Positions 12,601-22,066 of a stretch of DNA of 64,000 bases are shown piece after piece (within the stretch, counting starts at the first letter, position 1; every line of letters starts with the position of its first letter). The notes under the pieces were generated by a model that did no database searches, was not told where the DNA came from, and worked only from the letters and a program-made list of their open reading frames with translations. Position numbers and translations under genes: made by a program. The stretch is from Colletotrichum lupini (Eukaryota > Ascomycota > Sordariomycetes > Glomerellales > Glomerellaceae): assembly GCF_023278565.1 (NCBI RefSeq), contig NC_064677.1, positions 186,001-250,000 on the forward strand. The letters run 5' to 3'.

Positions 12601-12704
12601 GCATTGTTTGCCTGGGTTGTCGAGGTCGTATTGGCCGGTGACGAGGTGTGCTTGAATGAATGTGAGAGCCCCGATGGTTGTGCGGCCTGAGCGTTGGATG
12701 CCAT
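9659..12704 (-). CDS. C2H2 zinc-finger protein with DUF3716 and cupin-like C-terminus
   Basis: Five exons: 12704-12023, 11893-11481, 11430-11209, 11155-10012 and 9957-9659. The introns are 129, 50, 53 and 54 bp; the phase closes at each and gives 919 residues. The N-terminal 365 residues are low complexity (Ala/Gln/Ser/Pro, then an acidic DEDEDEDEG tract), suggesting a disordered nuclear protein. Exon 3 and the start of exon 4 form a C2H2 finger: C419, C424, H437 and H442 (CPVRNC...AHFCIKH), with codons split by an intron. A DUF3716 cysteine cluster follows at about 622-677 (CCHFCYKH...PCVVM...CSGCQW...NNCSF). The last about 100 residues (FNVIVIKPGESHEW...IRICSLAAGKLKV) look like a cupin-type barrel (inference). 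Proteins of this kind are presumed chromatin or transcription factors. The fourth intron is a multiple of three and could be retained. Confidence 0.8.
12359..12393. repeat. Hexanucleotide tandem repeat coding Gln-Ala dipeptides
   Basis: About six copies of a TGAGCT/TGAGCC-like 6-mer lie inside exon 1 of the zinc-finger gene. On the coding strand they read as alternating Gln and Ala codons (QAQAQAQA). Such runs vary in length between strains. Confidence 0.75.
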
Positions 12705-13413
12705 TGTTCTATTCCTTTGACTTGAGAGACGAGGTTGCTGCCCACCTCATGCAGCTGCACGCGCACTTCTAGATAGGAGACGCTGCTGCGGGGGTCGAGT
12801 CCGGATCCTATAGCCTTCAACTGCTTCGCATCCAGGCGTCTGGGTGCCTGATTGTGAAGAGCAATGAGAGAGTAAAGAGCAGGTTGAATGAAGATTGAAG
12901 ATGGACGTTGGAGGAGACGCGACGGGACACGCGACTGCTGGGGGCGCAGGCCAAAGGTTCAGGTACTCCTTCCCCCAAAATTGGTGGTTCAGTACATTGC
13001 AATTCGGCGAGTTCCTCCCCCACACGCGACCTCGACGGGAAGTCATTAAAGAAGCAAGTGCCTACGGCTGCTCCAAAGAGCCCCCCTTGCAACAAAGCAG
13101 ACCTGCCGTTTAGGTAAGGCAACTCAAGTTGTCGAAGTTTCGATTTTGAATTTCTCAATTTCTCAATGTCGAAGACCTTAGCCAGGGTTGATAGGAAACT
13201 GTGGATCCTAGCAGCACTTTAGTAGCAGTCAAAGTCAGAGAGTATGAAACCAAATCGTGGATGCTAGTATGGATTTGTACAAGATATTCTACACTCAAGA
13301 TGACCCCCATGACATTTACGCCTCGGTAGCCATGACACAAATCATCCCAATTCGCCTACTCTCACACGTATTTCTCACCCATGCCCCCGAGCAAGCAAGA
13401 CATAGTTGATCGA
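12705..13413. other. Intergenic region upstream of zinc-finger gene, downstream of bL27m
   Basis: This 0.7 kb should contain the promoter and 5' leader of the minus-strand zinc-finger gene and the 3' end of the bL27m gene. Short frames here have no recognisable similarity. Nothing else was seen. Confidence 0.4.
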
Positions 13414-14419
13414 TTACCGCTTCTTCTGCGACTTGGCAGCCTTGGCCGCCACCCTCTGCGCCTTCTGCTTCTGCTTCTTCTGCTTGGCCAACACGGCGGC
13501 GTTCTTCTGCTCCGATAGCCTCTTGGACGCCGCAATCGTCCACTCGTCCACCTCCATCTCGGCAAACTTGGCCTGCGCTGCCCTCTGTCCCGACAAGTTA
13601 CGCTCCTTGGCGTATCTCTTCTGCCTCAGCTTGGCCTTGCGGCTCATGCCGCCAATGTTCATCTTGACCAGCCGTCCGATGCGCCAGTTGTCCTCGCGGT
13701 ACGAGTAGTCGTCCCGCAGCTTCAGGATTCTGGCCGGCTGCGTGGGCGCGCCCTTGGCCGTCCGGGGCGCGGGCCGCACAACCTGCGTGGGGATGCCAGA
13801 GGCCGAGATGGCGGGCGTCTCGACAGGCTTGGCAATGGTGTGCGCCGACATGTTCAGCTTGCGCTTGCGTTCGGCGTGCGTCGGGTAGGGGAGAACGTCG
13901 TCCTTGTTGAAGACGACGCCAATGTATTTCCGGTCCGGGTGGCGCGCGGGATCGCGGTAGTATTTGACGTAGCCCGTGGCCATGGCGTGGATCGTGTGGT
14001 CGCGGCCCATGATGCAGTTCTCGCCGGGCCACCAGAGGGAGCCACGCTGCTTGTAGATGATGTTGCCGGGGATGACATACTGGTCTGCAAGCTGTTAGTA
14101 TCGAGCTCTTGACCGGCCGTTCTGGTGATGAATATGGAGCTCTCCACTGAATCCAATTCGAGACATATGAGGGAGATGGAACAAACGTACCACCAGTGCG
14201 CTTCGCTCCCAGCTTCTTCGGTATCGTCCTTTTGGGTGCAAGCTTGTAGGCACCCTGCGACTTGACGGAGGCGTATCTTCGTCCGGCCACGAGGGCATTG
14301 GCGGCATCGGCGCGGAGCAGCTGCGCGGCGGTTGAGGCCGTGGACTGGATCGGTGCGGTCGCCCGCAGGAGACCGGCGGCAGCGGCCATCAGGGGCCGCT
14401 GCAATTGAAATAGACGCAT
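13414..14419 (-). CDS. MRP7: Mitochondrial large-subunit ribosomal protein bL27m
   Basis: Exon 1 is 14419-14191, the 106-bp intron 14190-14085 (GTACGT...TTGCAG) follows, and exon 2 is 14084-13414, giving 299 residues. An Arg/Leu/Ala-rich mitochondrial presequence (MRLFQLQRPL) leads into the bL27 core: RYASVKSQGAYKL, then KLGAKRTGDQYVIPGNIIYK joined across the intron, QRGSLWWPGENCIMGRDHT and ATGYVKYY. bL27 sits near the peptidyl-transferase centre. Fungal mitochondrial bL27 proteins carry a long basic C-terminal extension, as here (about 130 to 299, ending AAKAAKSQKKR). An upstream in-frame ATG at 14512 exists, but the chosen start gives the usual targeting sequence. The gene is divergent from lcl2 with 351 bp between starts. 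Confidence 0.95.
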
Positions 14420-14770
14420 CAGGTGTGCTTCGTGGACGAGTTGCCCATATGTCGTTACTGGCAACTCAATTCGGTATTGCGTTCTCGCCAATTGAAGCTT
14501 TGCGTGCACCAAGGAACGGGAGATGGGCTGAGAGTATTTTTCCGGCTGAGTCAGCGGTCTGCGATAGCGATAAGGATTTTGGGGGTGGGTCCAAGGTGGT
14601 CTTTTGGACAGCTATCCGTAGGCGCACTGGCGCATACCTACAGTAGAGGGCCACATTGAGCAAGACGACGAACACCTCGACCGAACACTACGAAAGGAGC
14701 AACAAGGGTAAAGCAAGGGAAATTGTCTCGCCTTTCTTTCATATTCGCCTGATACCAAAAGACCGACGAG
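14420..14770. promoter_or_regulatory. Bidirectional promoter region, bL27m / lcl2
   Basis: Only 351 bp separate the ATGs of bL27m (minus) and lcl2 (plus), so both promoters must lie here. I did not find a TATA box I would trust. The layout suggests a compact housekeeping promoter. Confidence 0.55.
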
Positions 14771-15188
14771 ATGCGCTTCTTCGCCTCCCTCCCGCTGGTC
14801 CTCCTGACCTTGATCAGCTCGGCCCGGGCTCAGTTTGGCTTCTTCGACCAAATGTTCGGCGGCCAGCAACAGCAACAACAGCCTCAAAATGTCCCAAGTG
14901 ACCCGTCACAATACCAGCAACGATATGATGGCTGTAAGATACCTCCTTCATATCCTCGCAGCTTTTGCAAGCACATGATCACTAATTCTTGTAGCCTACT
15001 GCGAACACTACCTCTGCCCCGACACCCTCGCCTGCGTCCACTTCCCCCACCACTGCCCTTGCCCCTGGCCCGCGAACCAGGACAAGTTCGAGCTCACAGA
15101 CGGCAACCGGATCTGCGTTTCGAGAGGCGGCTTTGCCGCAGGCGAGGCGGCGAGGAAGATTGAGTTGGCGCGCAAGGGTCTTTTGTGA
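14771..15188 (+). CDS. lcl2: LCL2, long chronological lifespan protein 2
   Basis: Exons 14771-14933 and 14995-15188 with a 61-bp intron (GTAAGA...TTGTAG) give 118 residues, the family length. A signal peptide ([20 protein letters not shown]) is followed by [11 protein letters not shown] and a Gln-rich run. The diagnostic cysteine-rich block is [20 protein letters not shown], then [12 protein letters not shown] and ICVSRGGF, ending [18 protein letters not shown]2 proteins are ER/secretory-pathway proteins linked in yeast to lifespan and ER-associated degradation. The mature protein has seven cysteines. The assignment rests on nearly complete match to the family pattern. Confidence 0.96.
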
Positions 15189-15729
15189 GGAATGAGTTGG
15201 ATGGGCAGCAAAATGGACAGGCATTGCATGGCGCATACATGAACACCAAAGTTGTTTTCATTTTGGGGCTTTGGACTTCTTTTCGCATGAGCCACAAGAT
15301 TGATGGATACGACGAGATAAACAGAGCTTGATAGGACATTTCAGACTCTATTGAAAATGCCAGGTTCTGGCCGAAGTAAAAAGCCTACTTAGTCGTGCTG
15401 AAATACTTCTCCCCCTCTCTAACAGCGGCAAAGGTGCCGACGATGAAAAGGAAGCAGGCTGCTGCAGTGACTGCGAAACGCGACGATTACAGACACGAAG
15501 GCCCCGGAACGCCGCTAAAATTCCCATCCGTGATATCCACCCAGAACTCCTTCGTGTGCCACGCCGTTGCCGGATGCTAATCTCCATCTCAACCCCAAAA
15601 AGCGTCAACAGTGCGTGAAAATGCTCGTAATGCGTCTCCCGTGTAATCCTCCTCGGGACGGCGTGCCGGCTAAAGTTGAACTCAGCCAGTGATACCCGCC
15701 GCCACCCAAGCTCAGACTTAGACTGAGGC
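15189..15729. other. Convergent 3' intergenic region
   Basis: About 540 bp lie between the stop codons of lcl2 (plus) and the inhibitor-2 gene (minus). It should hold both 3' untranslated regions. A 169-codon minus frame overlapping this stretch has no recognisable features and I do not call it. Confidence 0.4.
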
Positions 15730-16636
15730 TCAGGCCCGGCCGTTGGTAGCCTCGCCAGGCCTGGGAAGAGCAGGGACGGGAGGCGGCCCGCGGGCGGAAC
15801 GCTCCTCGTCGTCTTCCTCCTCCAGTTCTTCGGGGTGGCCCAACAAGTGGGCCACATCCTTCATTTCGTAGTGCTTCTTGCGCAACTCCTCAAAACGACG
15901 GTGCTTCTCCCGTTCCTCGGGCGAAAGGCCGGCCAGCTCATCATCGTCGCCGTGGGCGCTGGCGCTGTCGTCGACGTGGACGGCCTTGAGGACTTTTTCC
16001 TTGGACGACTCGCTTTCCGGGACCGCCTCTTCCGGCTCGCCAAGCGACATGATAGGGATATCATCTTCCACGCCAGGACCAGCACGAGCCGTGCGAGGCT
16101 TCCTCTCAACGTTGGGGTCTTCCGACATTTCCTCGTCGTCCGAGGGGTCTTCGGTGGGATCGTAGTGCTTCGCATAGGGAGTCTTGGGCTCGTCAATCTT
16201 CATAGTCGACGAGCGCTCTTGCTCGGTCAAGTAAAGGTTGGCCTCGTCCCACTTGAGGCGCTGGGACGATTCGAGATCTTGCTCGTCGTCGCCCTGCTGG
16301 GAGGGGGTTCGGCTGGATTGGCGGCGGGAACCTGAAGGGCGGGCTGCGGAAGAAGAGCGGCGGTGGCCAGCGTTGTATTGGGTGTTGACGAGAGTGAGCT
16401 CCTTCTCGGTGAGGTCGGCTTCACCGGGTGATGTTGGGGGCGACTTTTGGTACGAGTTCTTGAGAATGCCTGCGATGGGTGGTGGTCAGTAATTGCGAGC
16501 TTCTTGGTCAAGAGCAGCTGGCGTTGAGGTCTCGGACGACCGGCGCCTCGCAAAAGTATTACTCACCTCTGGGTCTCTTGGGATGGGGACCAGGAGGGGA
16601 ATGCGTAGGTGGGCTGCGTTCGACGATGGCGGCCAT
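15730..16636 (-). CDS. GLC8: Protein phosphatase inhibitor 2 (IPP-2/Glc8 family)
   Basis: Exon 1 is 16636-16567, the 97-bp intron 16566-16470 (GTGAGT...CGCAG) follows, and exon 2 is 16469-15730: 269 residues. The three PP1-contacting elements are in order: the SILK-type motif RGILKNSY (23-30) created across the splice site, the RLKWDE region (94-99), and MKIDEPKTPY (113-122) with Thr120 at the GSK3/CDK-type site that controls the inhibitor. The C-terminal helix region (HYEMKDVAHLLGHPEELEEEDDEE) also matches inhibitor 2. The protein binds and regulates the catalytic subunit of protein phosphatase 1; yeast Glc8 acts as an activator once phosphorylated. It is highly charged and probably largely disordered. 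The ATG at 16636 gives MAAIVERSPPTHSP, typical for fungi. Confidence 0.93.
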
Positions 16637-19600
16637 TTTGAAGGTTTAAGCAACAACGACGGACTAAGCTAAGGTAGTGTGTGCGAAGAGCTGGAACTTG
16701 GTGAAGCAGAGGTAAATGGTCGTGATACGCAGTCTCGTGAGATGTGTCGGTCAGGTCGTTGGGTTTTAGTTGGGGTTTGGATCAGTTTGGCTGTGTTGGT
16801 ATTAGGTGAGGTGGGTAGAGGGTAAAATAGCGGGGTTTAGGAAATCTGGTGACGAAAGGCGGTGGTTTTGTTTGCTGCGTGTTGCGTGCAGGCTCAGGCT
16901 TGCAGCTGGGTCCTGAGGATGACGAGGGGTGGTGGTTCGTGACCTGCAGGGTGCGGGTGCTTGTGCGGATGCGCCGACCAGGGGTGGGCTGAGCTGTGCT
17001 GGGGAGCTAGCACGGCTGGGTAACCGTACAGAGTAGGGAACTTGGGAAGTCCCCCTTTCTTTTCTTTTTTGGGGGGTTGGATGATAGAGGGGGCTCGTGA
17101 TGTTTGTGAAACAGGGAGATTGTTGGATTAGGACGAAGATTGTCGGGATGTGTCGAAGAATGTGTAGAGGTTGTCGGGACGATCAGGGTTGAAGAAGATT
17201 CGGCAAGAAAAGGAGCCTAGGACAAGCAAAGATGATGAGCAGATAGGTAGAGGCGTACTGAGGGACTTTGTTGCCATCAGGAAGTGGAATGTTGGGCAAA
17301 TGACGGCGGTGAGGGGGGCAGGTGAGCAGATGCAGCCAGATGTGCTGCCTTTTGAAGGTTGCCATCTTGTCTTATACCACCGGGCCACAGGCAATGGCAG
17401 ATGCAGCTCTCTCTCACCCCTCACTCCCTTATTGGCACATGGAAGAGAAGTCTGGACTCGGAAGCCCCCCCCCCAAATGGCAGATGCAGCATCAGGTAGG
17501 TAGCTCATGAGCAAGGTTTTGTGGGTTCACGCTGTGACTCTGTCACCTCGGGCTCTATTCTCGACTGCACAGCAACAATGCCTCTATCTTCCCAGCTGTG
17601 GTTACATCTTCAGACTATTTCATTCCGGCTTGCCTGCAGGAGTGCAGACACACGTAGTACCTTGGGTACATAGAAGGTGAAAGATAGCACAGGACAGGTA
17701 CGGATACTTGGTAAGGTACTTTGACTATACCGGTAGATGCCTGGCACTAGTTACTTTTGCTCGTGTGAGTGAAGTGGTGTGTGTGTAAGGTACCTATCTG
17801 AGTTGCGGCATGCGGGGATGAGAGAGAGGCTGGGGTGGCCTTGGAAAAGAACTCTACGAGTCTAAGTTACCTTTTTCGGGGTCGCTGTCCCCTCGTCCCA
17901 CTCACTAACGATTCACTCGAGTCGCTTTTGGGGGCCTCTCACCGGCTCACGTACCAAAGGGCCGCGTCTTCCGCGTCTGTCGCTTCCGACAAGGTGATGA
18001 TGGATCATTGACGTCGGGTGCCACTGCAGCCGTAGTTCGCTTCGAGCGTCTTCTACGCCTAAGCGACCAAGGCAAGGCACAGCCAGGTAAGGCAGGGCAT
18101 GTAAGACACATCAGACCTGCGCTGCGAGTGTGCTTCTCACGACGTACCTAGGTATCTATCTACGGTACCATACTGACCTGTATCTTCAAGCTTGTGTCGA
18201 CTACATTAGCCTATGGCGAGGTTGGGCTTGCTCGGGCGTGTTTGGGCTGGGAGCCGCAGAGAGGAAAAGGCCGCCATGCGTCAGGAAAAGGCGAGTGGTG
18301 GAAATGCCGGAGCTCTGGCCGCCAAAGGTAAGGTACCGAGTACTCTCGAATCGATAAGGCACCCATCTTCGCCCTGAGGTATCCATTGGGATGTGCCCTT
18401 CCATTGTACGAAGGTAGGTAGGTACTCCGTACCTTGTGCCCTGATTCATTCCTGAGGTTCGAATCCTTCCAGGTTCTCCATCGTCTCCATCTGGAAGTGG
18501 CAGGTGCAGGTGTGGACCCCGACCCTTGGGTCACTGCTTCGCCGTTGGTTGATACTCGACGTGCAGCTGGTCTTAGCGAGGAATCGCGATCGGCCGCAGG
18601 CAGGTGCAACTCTCATTGCGCGCATTGGAAGCAGCAGCGTGCCAGAGACACGGAAGGAAGAGGCGATGAGCGGCTTCCCGTTGCTGCTGCCTCGTGCTGT
18701 GTCGTGCACCGCCCCGGTGTCGTTCCTATTTCCAGATCTCAATTGCATCCAACTCTCACTCTCACCCTCACTCTCACTTACACACGTCGTGTAATTCACT
18801 TCAGCCTCTCACTCCGGGATCCTGAGCTGAGCCATATTATTGATTTCAGCTCACTTGTACCAAAGGTAAGACGTAATTACTCAACAATCGTTTCTTCTGC
18901 GACTTATGTTATGGTGATAATGGAAACCAAGTGACTCGAAACTTTTCCCCTCATCTCCCAACCTCCAAACCCATTCCGCTAATGAACTAATGAAGACACT
19001 CTCTTGTCTGACTTGCCCCCTCGCATTTTACCTACTTTCCGTGACTCTAGAGGGCTCCCCACCATCGTGACGACGTCATCCGACATGCATCATCCCTCGT
19101 CAACATCCAGCACCATCCACTCACCTTACCACTTCACCCCGATGGCTCGCTTTCTCCTCCCTCACTTTTCGCGCTTTCCCCTCACTCTGCTCACTCCGCA
19201 GAGCAACCCGCGGCTGTCATCCCATAGAGTGACCTCATGCCGCATCTTACAAACATACACATCAACCAATCCAAATCTCCCAACCTCACCAGTAAGATCC
19301 CCAGAGTTCATGCACTCCAGCTCAGACCAAGGTAGCGTAAAGTCATGATCGCTCGCTCCTCCATGGACCATTTGGACTGAAGCCCATCGGTCCATCACCC
19401 CGTCATCAAACGCCTCTGGTGCGGCCCACTAGACTCCCGTCGCATGGCAGCGTCATTCCAGAATCCGGGGTGCATTGTTCCTAGTGCTCATCCACAGTAG
19501 TTCTCGCGTGCATCCGTAGCTCCTCATCAACCAACTTTGTTCAACGTCAAATCTCACTCATCGCCATCTTCTTCACCGTTCGGCGTTGAGCGAGATCATC

Positions 19601-20355
19601 TCACAATTGCCGGGTTCCCTATCCGAAGCAGGCAGGGAAAGTTCCAGTGTTCTACTACACTCCCCTCCCGGCATCCAAACTTCTGGCTCGCATTCCTTTC
19701 GTCAACGTCGTTGCACCTCATCTCTCCGAAACGCCGGGCCCCTCTTAACACATGTTTGCTTTGACCTCCGATGAATAGAAACCCTAAATGATCCACTTCC
19801 CACACGGCCCGGTCTCGGCCGCCGTTGACTTTCCCGCTTCCGGCTTCCAACCCCCGCGTGGTTTGTCCTGCTTGATTTCTCCGATGCCCGCTGTGGTAGT
19901 TTCGAGGATTCTTTTCTGGAATGATATAAGTCCACAAAACATTGGACGAACACAAACAAACAAAGATACACTTTAGTTTGGTTGTGAGCGAAGTGTTTCG
20001 GCTCTCACATCGAATTTTCGAGACCCTTGGCAAGAGGAAACACAAACATCATGTCCTTCACAGGCTCGAGCCTGTTGGAAGCGAGGCTACACCAAACGAT
20101 GACGAGAAATCTCACTTAACCCCATCGACATGGAGTGCTCTGACCTATTAGGCAATCTTCAATATCTAATGGCGCCCACAGCGCAGTCATTCAATCTAAA
20201 CACACAGCCCTATAGATATTTGTGAGACAGGCCGGACAGGCTACCTACTTCCGGCGGCTCAGTAAGACCAGGTGGCTAGGTATGCTCGTTCATGCAGATT
20301 TGCTTACACCATCACACTGTGCGACCCTAGCCTCTGTCAAGATCCTCCGATAAAC
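16637..20355. other. 3.7 kb gene-free region with AGGTAC/GTACCT motifs
   Basis: No open frame here has recognisable domain content or closes with introns, and I found no tRNA or rRNA. The stretch contains many short AAGGTAC or GTACCTT/GGTAGGTA words between about 17,655 and 18,435, and a pyrimidine-rich TCTCAC microsatellite near 18,745-18,785. It probably holds the long upstream region of the inhibitor-2 gene and the 3' flank of the AAA ATPase gene. Non-coding transcripts cannot be excluded. Confidence 0.5.
18745..18785. repeat. TCTCAC/CTCACT microsatellite
   Basis: An imperfect run of 6-mers of the type CTCTCA/CACTCT lies in the gene-free region. It has no coding context. It is likely a neutral or promoter-associated pyrimidine tract. 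Confidence 0.6.
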
Positions 20356-22066
20356 CTACTCTTTGGTTGATGCAGCCTTGACGGTGACCGTCAAGCCATC
20401 TCCTCCCGCTTTGACCTGGCGAACCATTGCCTGGAACTGGCCCTCATTCGCCAAATCCTTCATCACAATCTCTCTTGTCCTCTGAAGACCCTCCAACTCA
20501 TCGAGTCTCTCTAAGCTGGCTTCAAGAAGCTCATCGAATCCTTCCTGCGCGCATATCTCCTTGAAGGCGTTGTGCATCGGCACAGAGTCCGCCCGAACCA
20601 TGGAATTGGAATCGATTGAGAAGATGTTGAAGTGGTCATGCTTCTGGATAAAGTCGAATCTCGTCATGAGATGTCTTGCCTCGTGGAGAGGCATCTCCGG
20701 CAGCTTTCCGGCCAGGAGCTCTTCTGGCTTCATGTCCTTCTCCTTCTCAATCAACGCCTTGGCCAGTAAGAACGCCGTGGTGGCGTGGTCTTGTTGATCC
20801 TCGGCATCGGGATCCATGTCGGCGCCCAACATCCAGCACTGGCCTAGGAGCCAGCGTTTTTCCCTGTCACAAATGAACTTACAGGCTGCGAGCATGTCTT
20901 TTGATCTCGCAACGTGGTCAAGGAACCTGACGCGCCCGCCAACCAACTTGTAGACTTGGTTCAAGATATCGCTGGACACATCCTCCTTGAAGACCTTTTG
21001 CCGGAATTCGTGAAGTGCTTCAACAGCAGGATCGCGGGGCACATCGCGGACGTCTGTCACGGATATCCGCGTGGCCTGCCATTTGAGGTGCTCAGTGGTA
21101 CTGTGGTCGTCGCTGGTGAACACCACAGTGACGAGGCGACTTGCCGCCCACATCTCCGCCCGCTGTTGGATCAACTCCAGCAGCTCGCGTCCGTCGTCGT
21201 CGTCTCGGAGTACGTGGACGCGATTGATGATCAAGACGAGCGGCTTCCGGATGTGTCTCTGCCGCATCAGAGCCACTTTTTCCATCTTGTTGAAGGCCCT
21301 TTCAATGTCCAGGATGGCGGTTGAATCGCGAGGGCCCTTGAAGCTGAACAAGCTTCCGATATAGTCCTCGTGGAACTCAAAGTCGAGAGCTTTGCCCAGG
21401 CGGAGACGGAAGACTTCGAGATCGCTATGGGCTTCGAGCATGGCGATCCCCGAGCCGTTGACCCTGCGCATCGCCTTGAGGATCATTGAGCTCTTCCCCG
21501 TACCCTTCTCTCCCGTGATTAAGTGATACTGACCTCGGATGGTCCCGTCAATGATGCCGTCAATGTGTTCCTGCTCAGCCCGAGGGATCCATTCGTTCTC
21601 ACCCTCCAAGCCCGTGAAGTCATCAATAGTATGGAGCTTATGAGGAGCCACGTGGCGTCCTAGAGCTGTCAGCTCTGGTGTCGAGAAGCCAACGCCAAAA
21701 GCATTGTCCATCTTTCGCAGGACAAGGTCCTTGTAGTAGGCGTGATAGGAGTAGCCAGCCAGACCGAGGACCGCGATGGAGCCAAAGGCCGTCGCGCTGC
21801 CCTCGACGACCCTCCAAAAGGTAGGTTTCCAGCCATGGGGTGAGTCTTCAGGTTCACCCTTTTCGTGCCGTTGCTTATCGTAAGAGGAGCCGTACGTCGG
21901 ACCTTGTTGCTCTACGACGATGAAGCGGGTCCGCGTATGGGCTCTGCTAGTTGCCTGGTAGGCCTGACCATCGATGAAGGCATGAGATTAGCTAGATGCC
22001 ACGTGAGATAGTTTTGGCGGATGTGCTTACCCTCCATTGTTTCGAGAGAAGGTAGCGTCTAGCCAT
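20356..22066 (-). CDS. Fungal mitochondrial-type AAA/P-loop ATPase
   Basis: Exon 1 (22066-22031, 12 codons) and exon 2 (21963-20356) flank a 67-bp intron (GTAAGC...GGTCAG) and give 547 residues. The N-terminus MARRYLLSKQWR is basic and looks like a mitochondrial presequence. A hydrophobic segment (SATAFGSIAVLGLAGYSYHA) precedes the ATPase domain. Walker A is GEKGTGKSS (about 163-171). The Walker B strand reads LVLIINRVHVL (about 254-264), with Asn-Arg where Asp-Glu is usual. The C-terminal third (LARHLM...RFDFIQKHDHFNIFSID region) resembles the winged-helix part of a fungus-specific AAA family. A plausible location is the inner mitochondrial membrane (inference). No partner or substrate is indicated by neighbours. 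Confidence 0.85.

Noticed and set aside
12817..13158. 113-codon minus frame upstream of the zinc-finger gene
   Set aside because: No similarity to a known family and no plausible splice into the gene; it overlaps the expected promoter.
18455..18470. GGTTCGAATCC, resembling a tRNA T-loop
   Set aside because: No box A or clover-leaf partner within 100 bp upstream.
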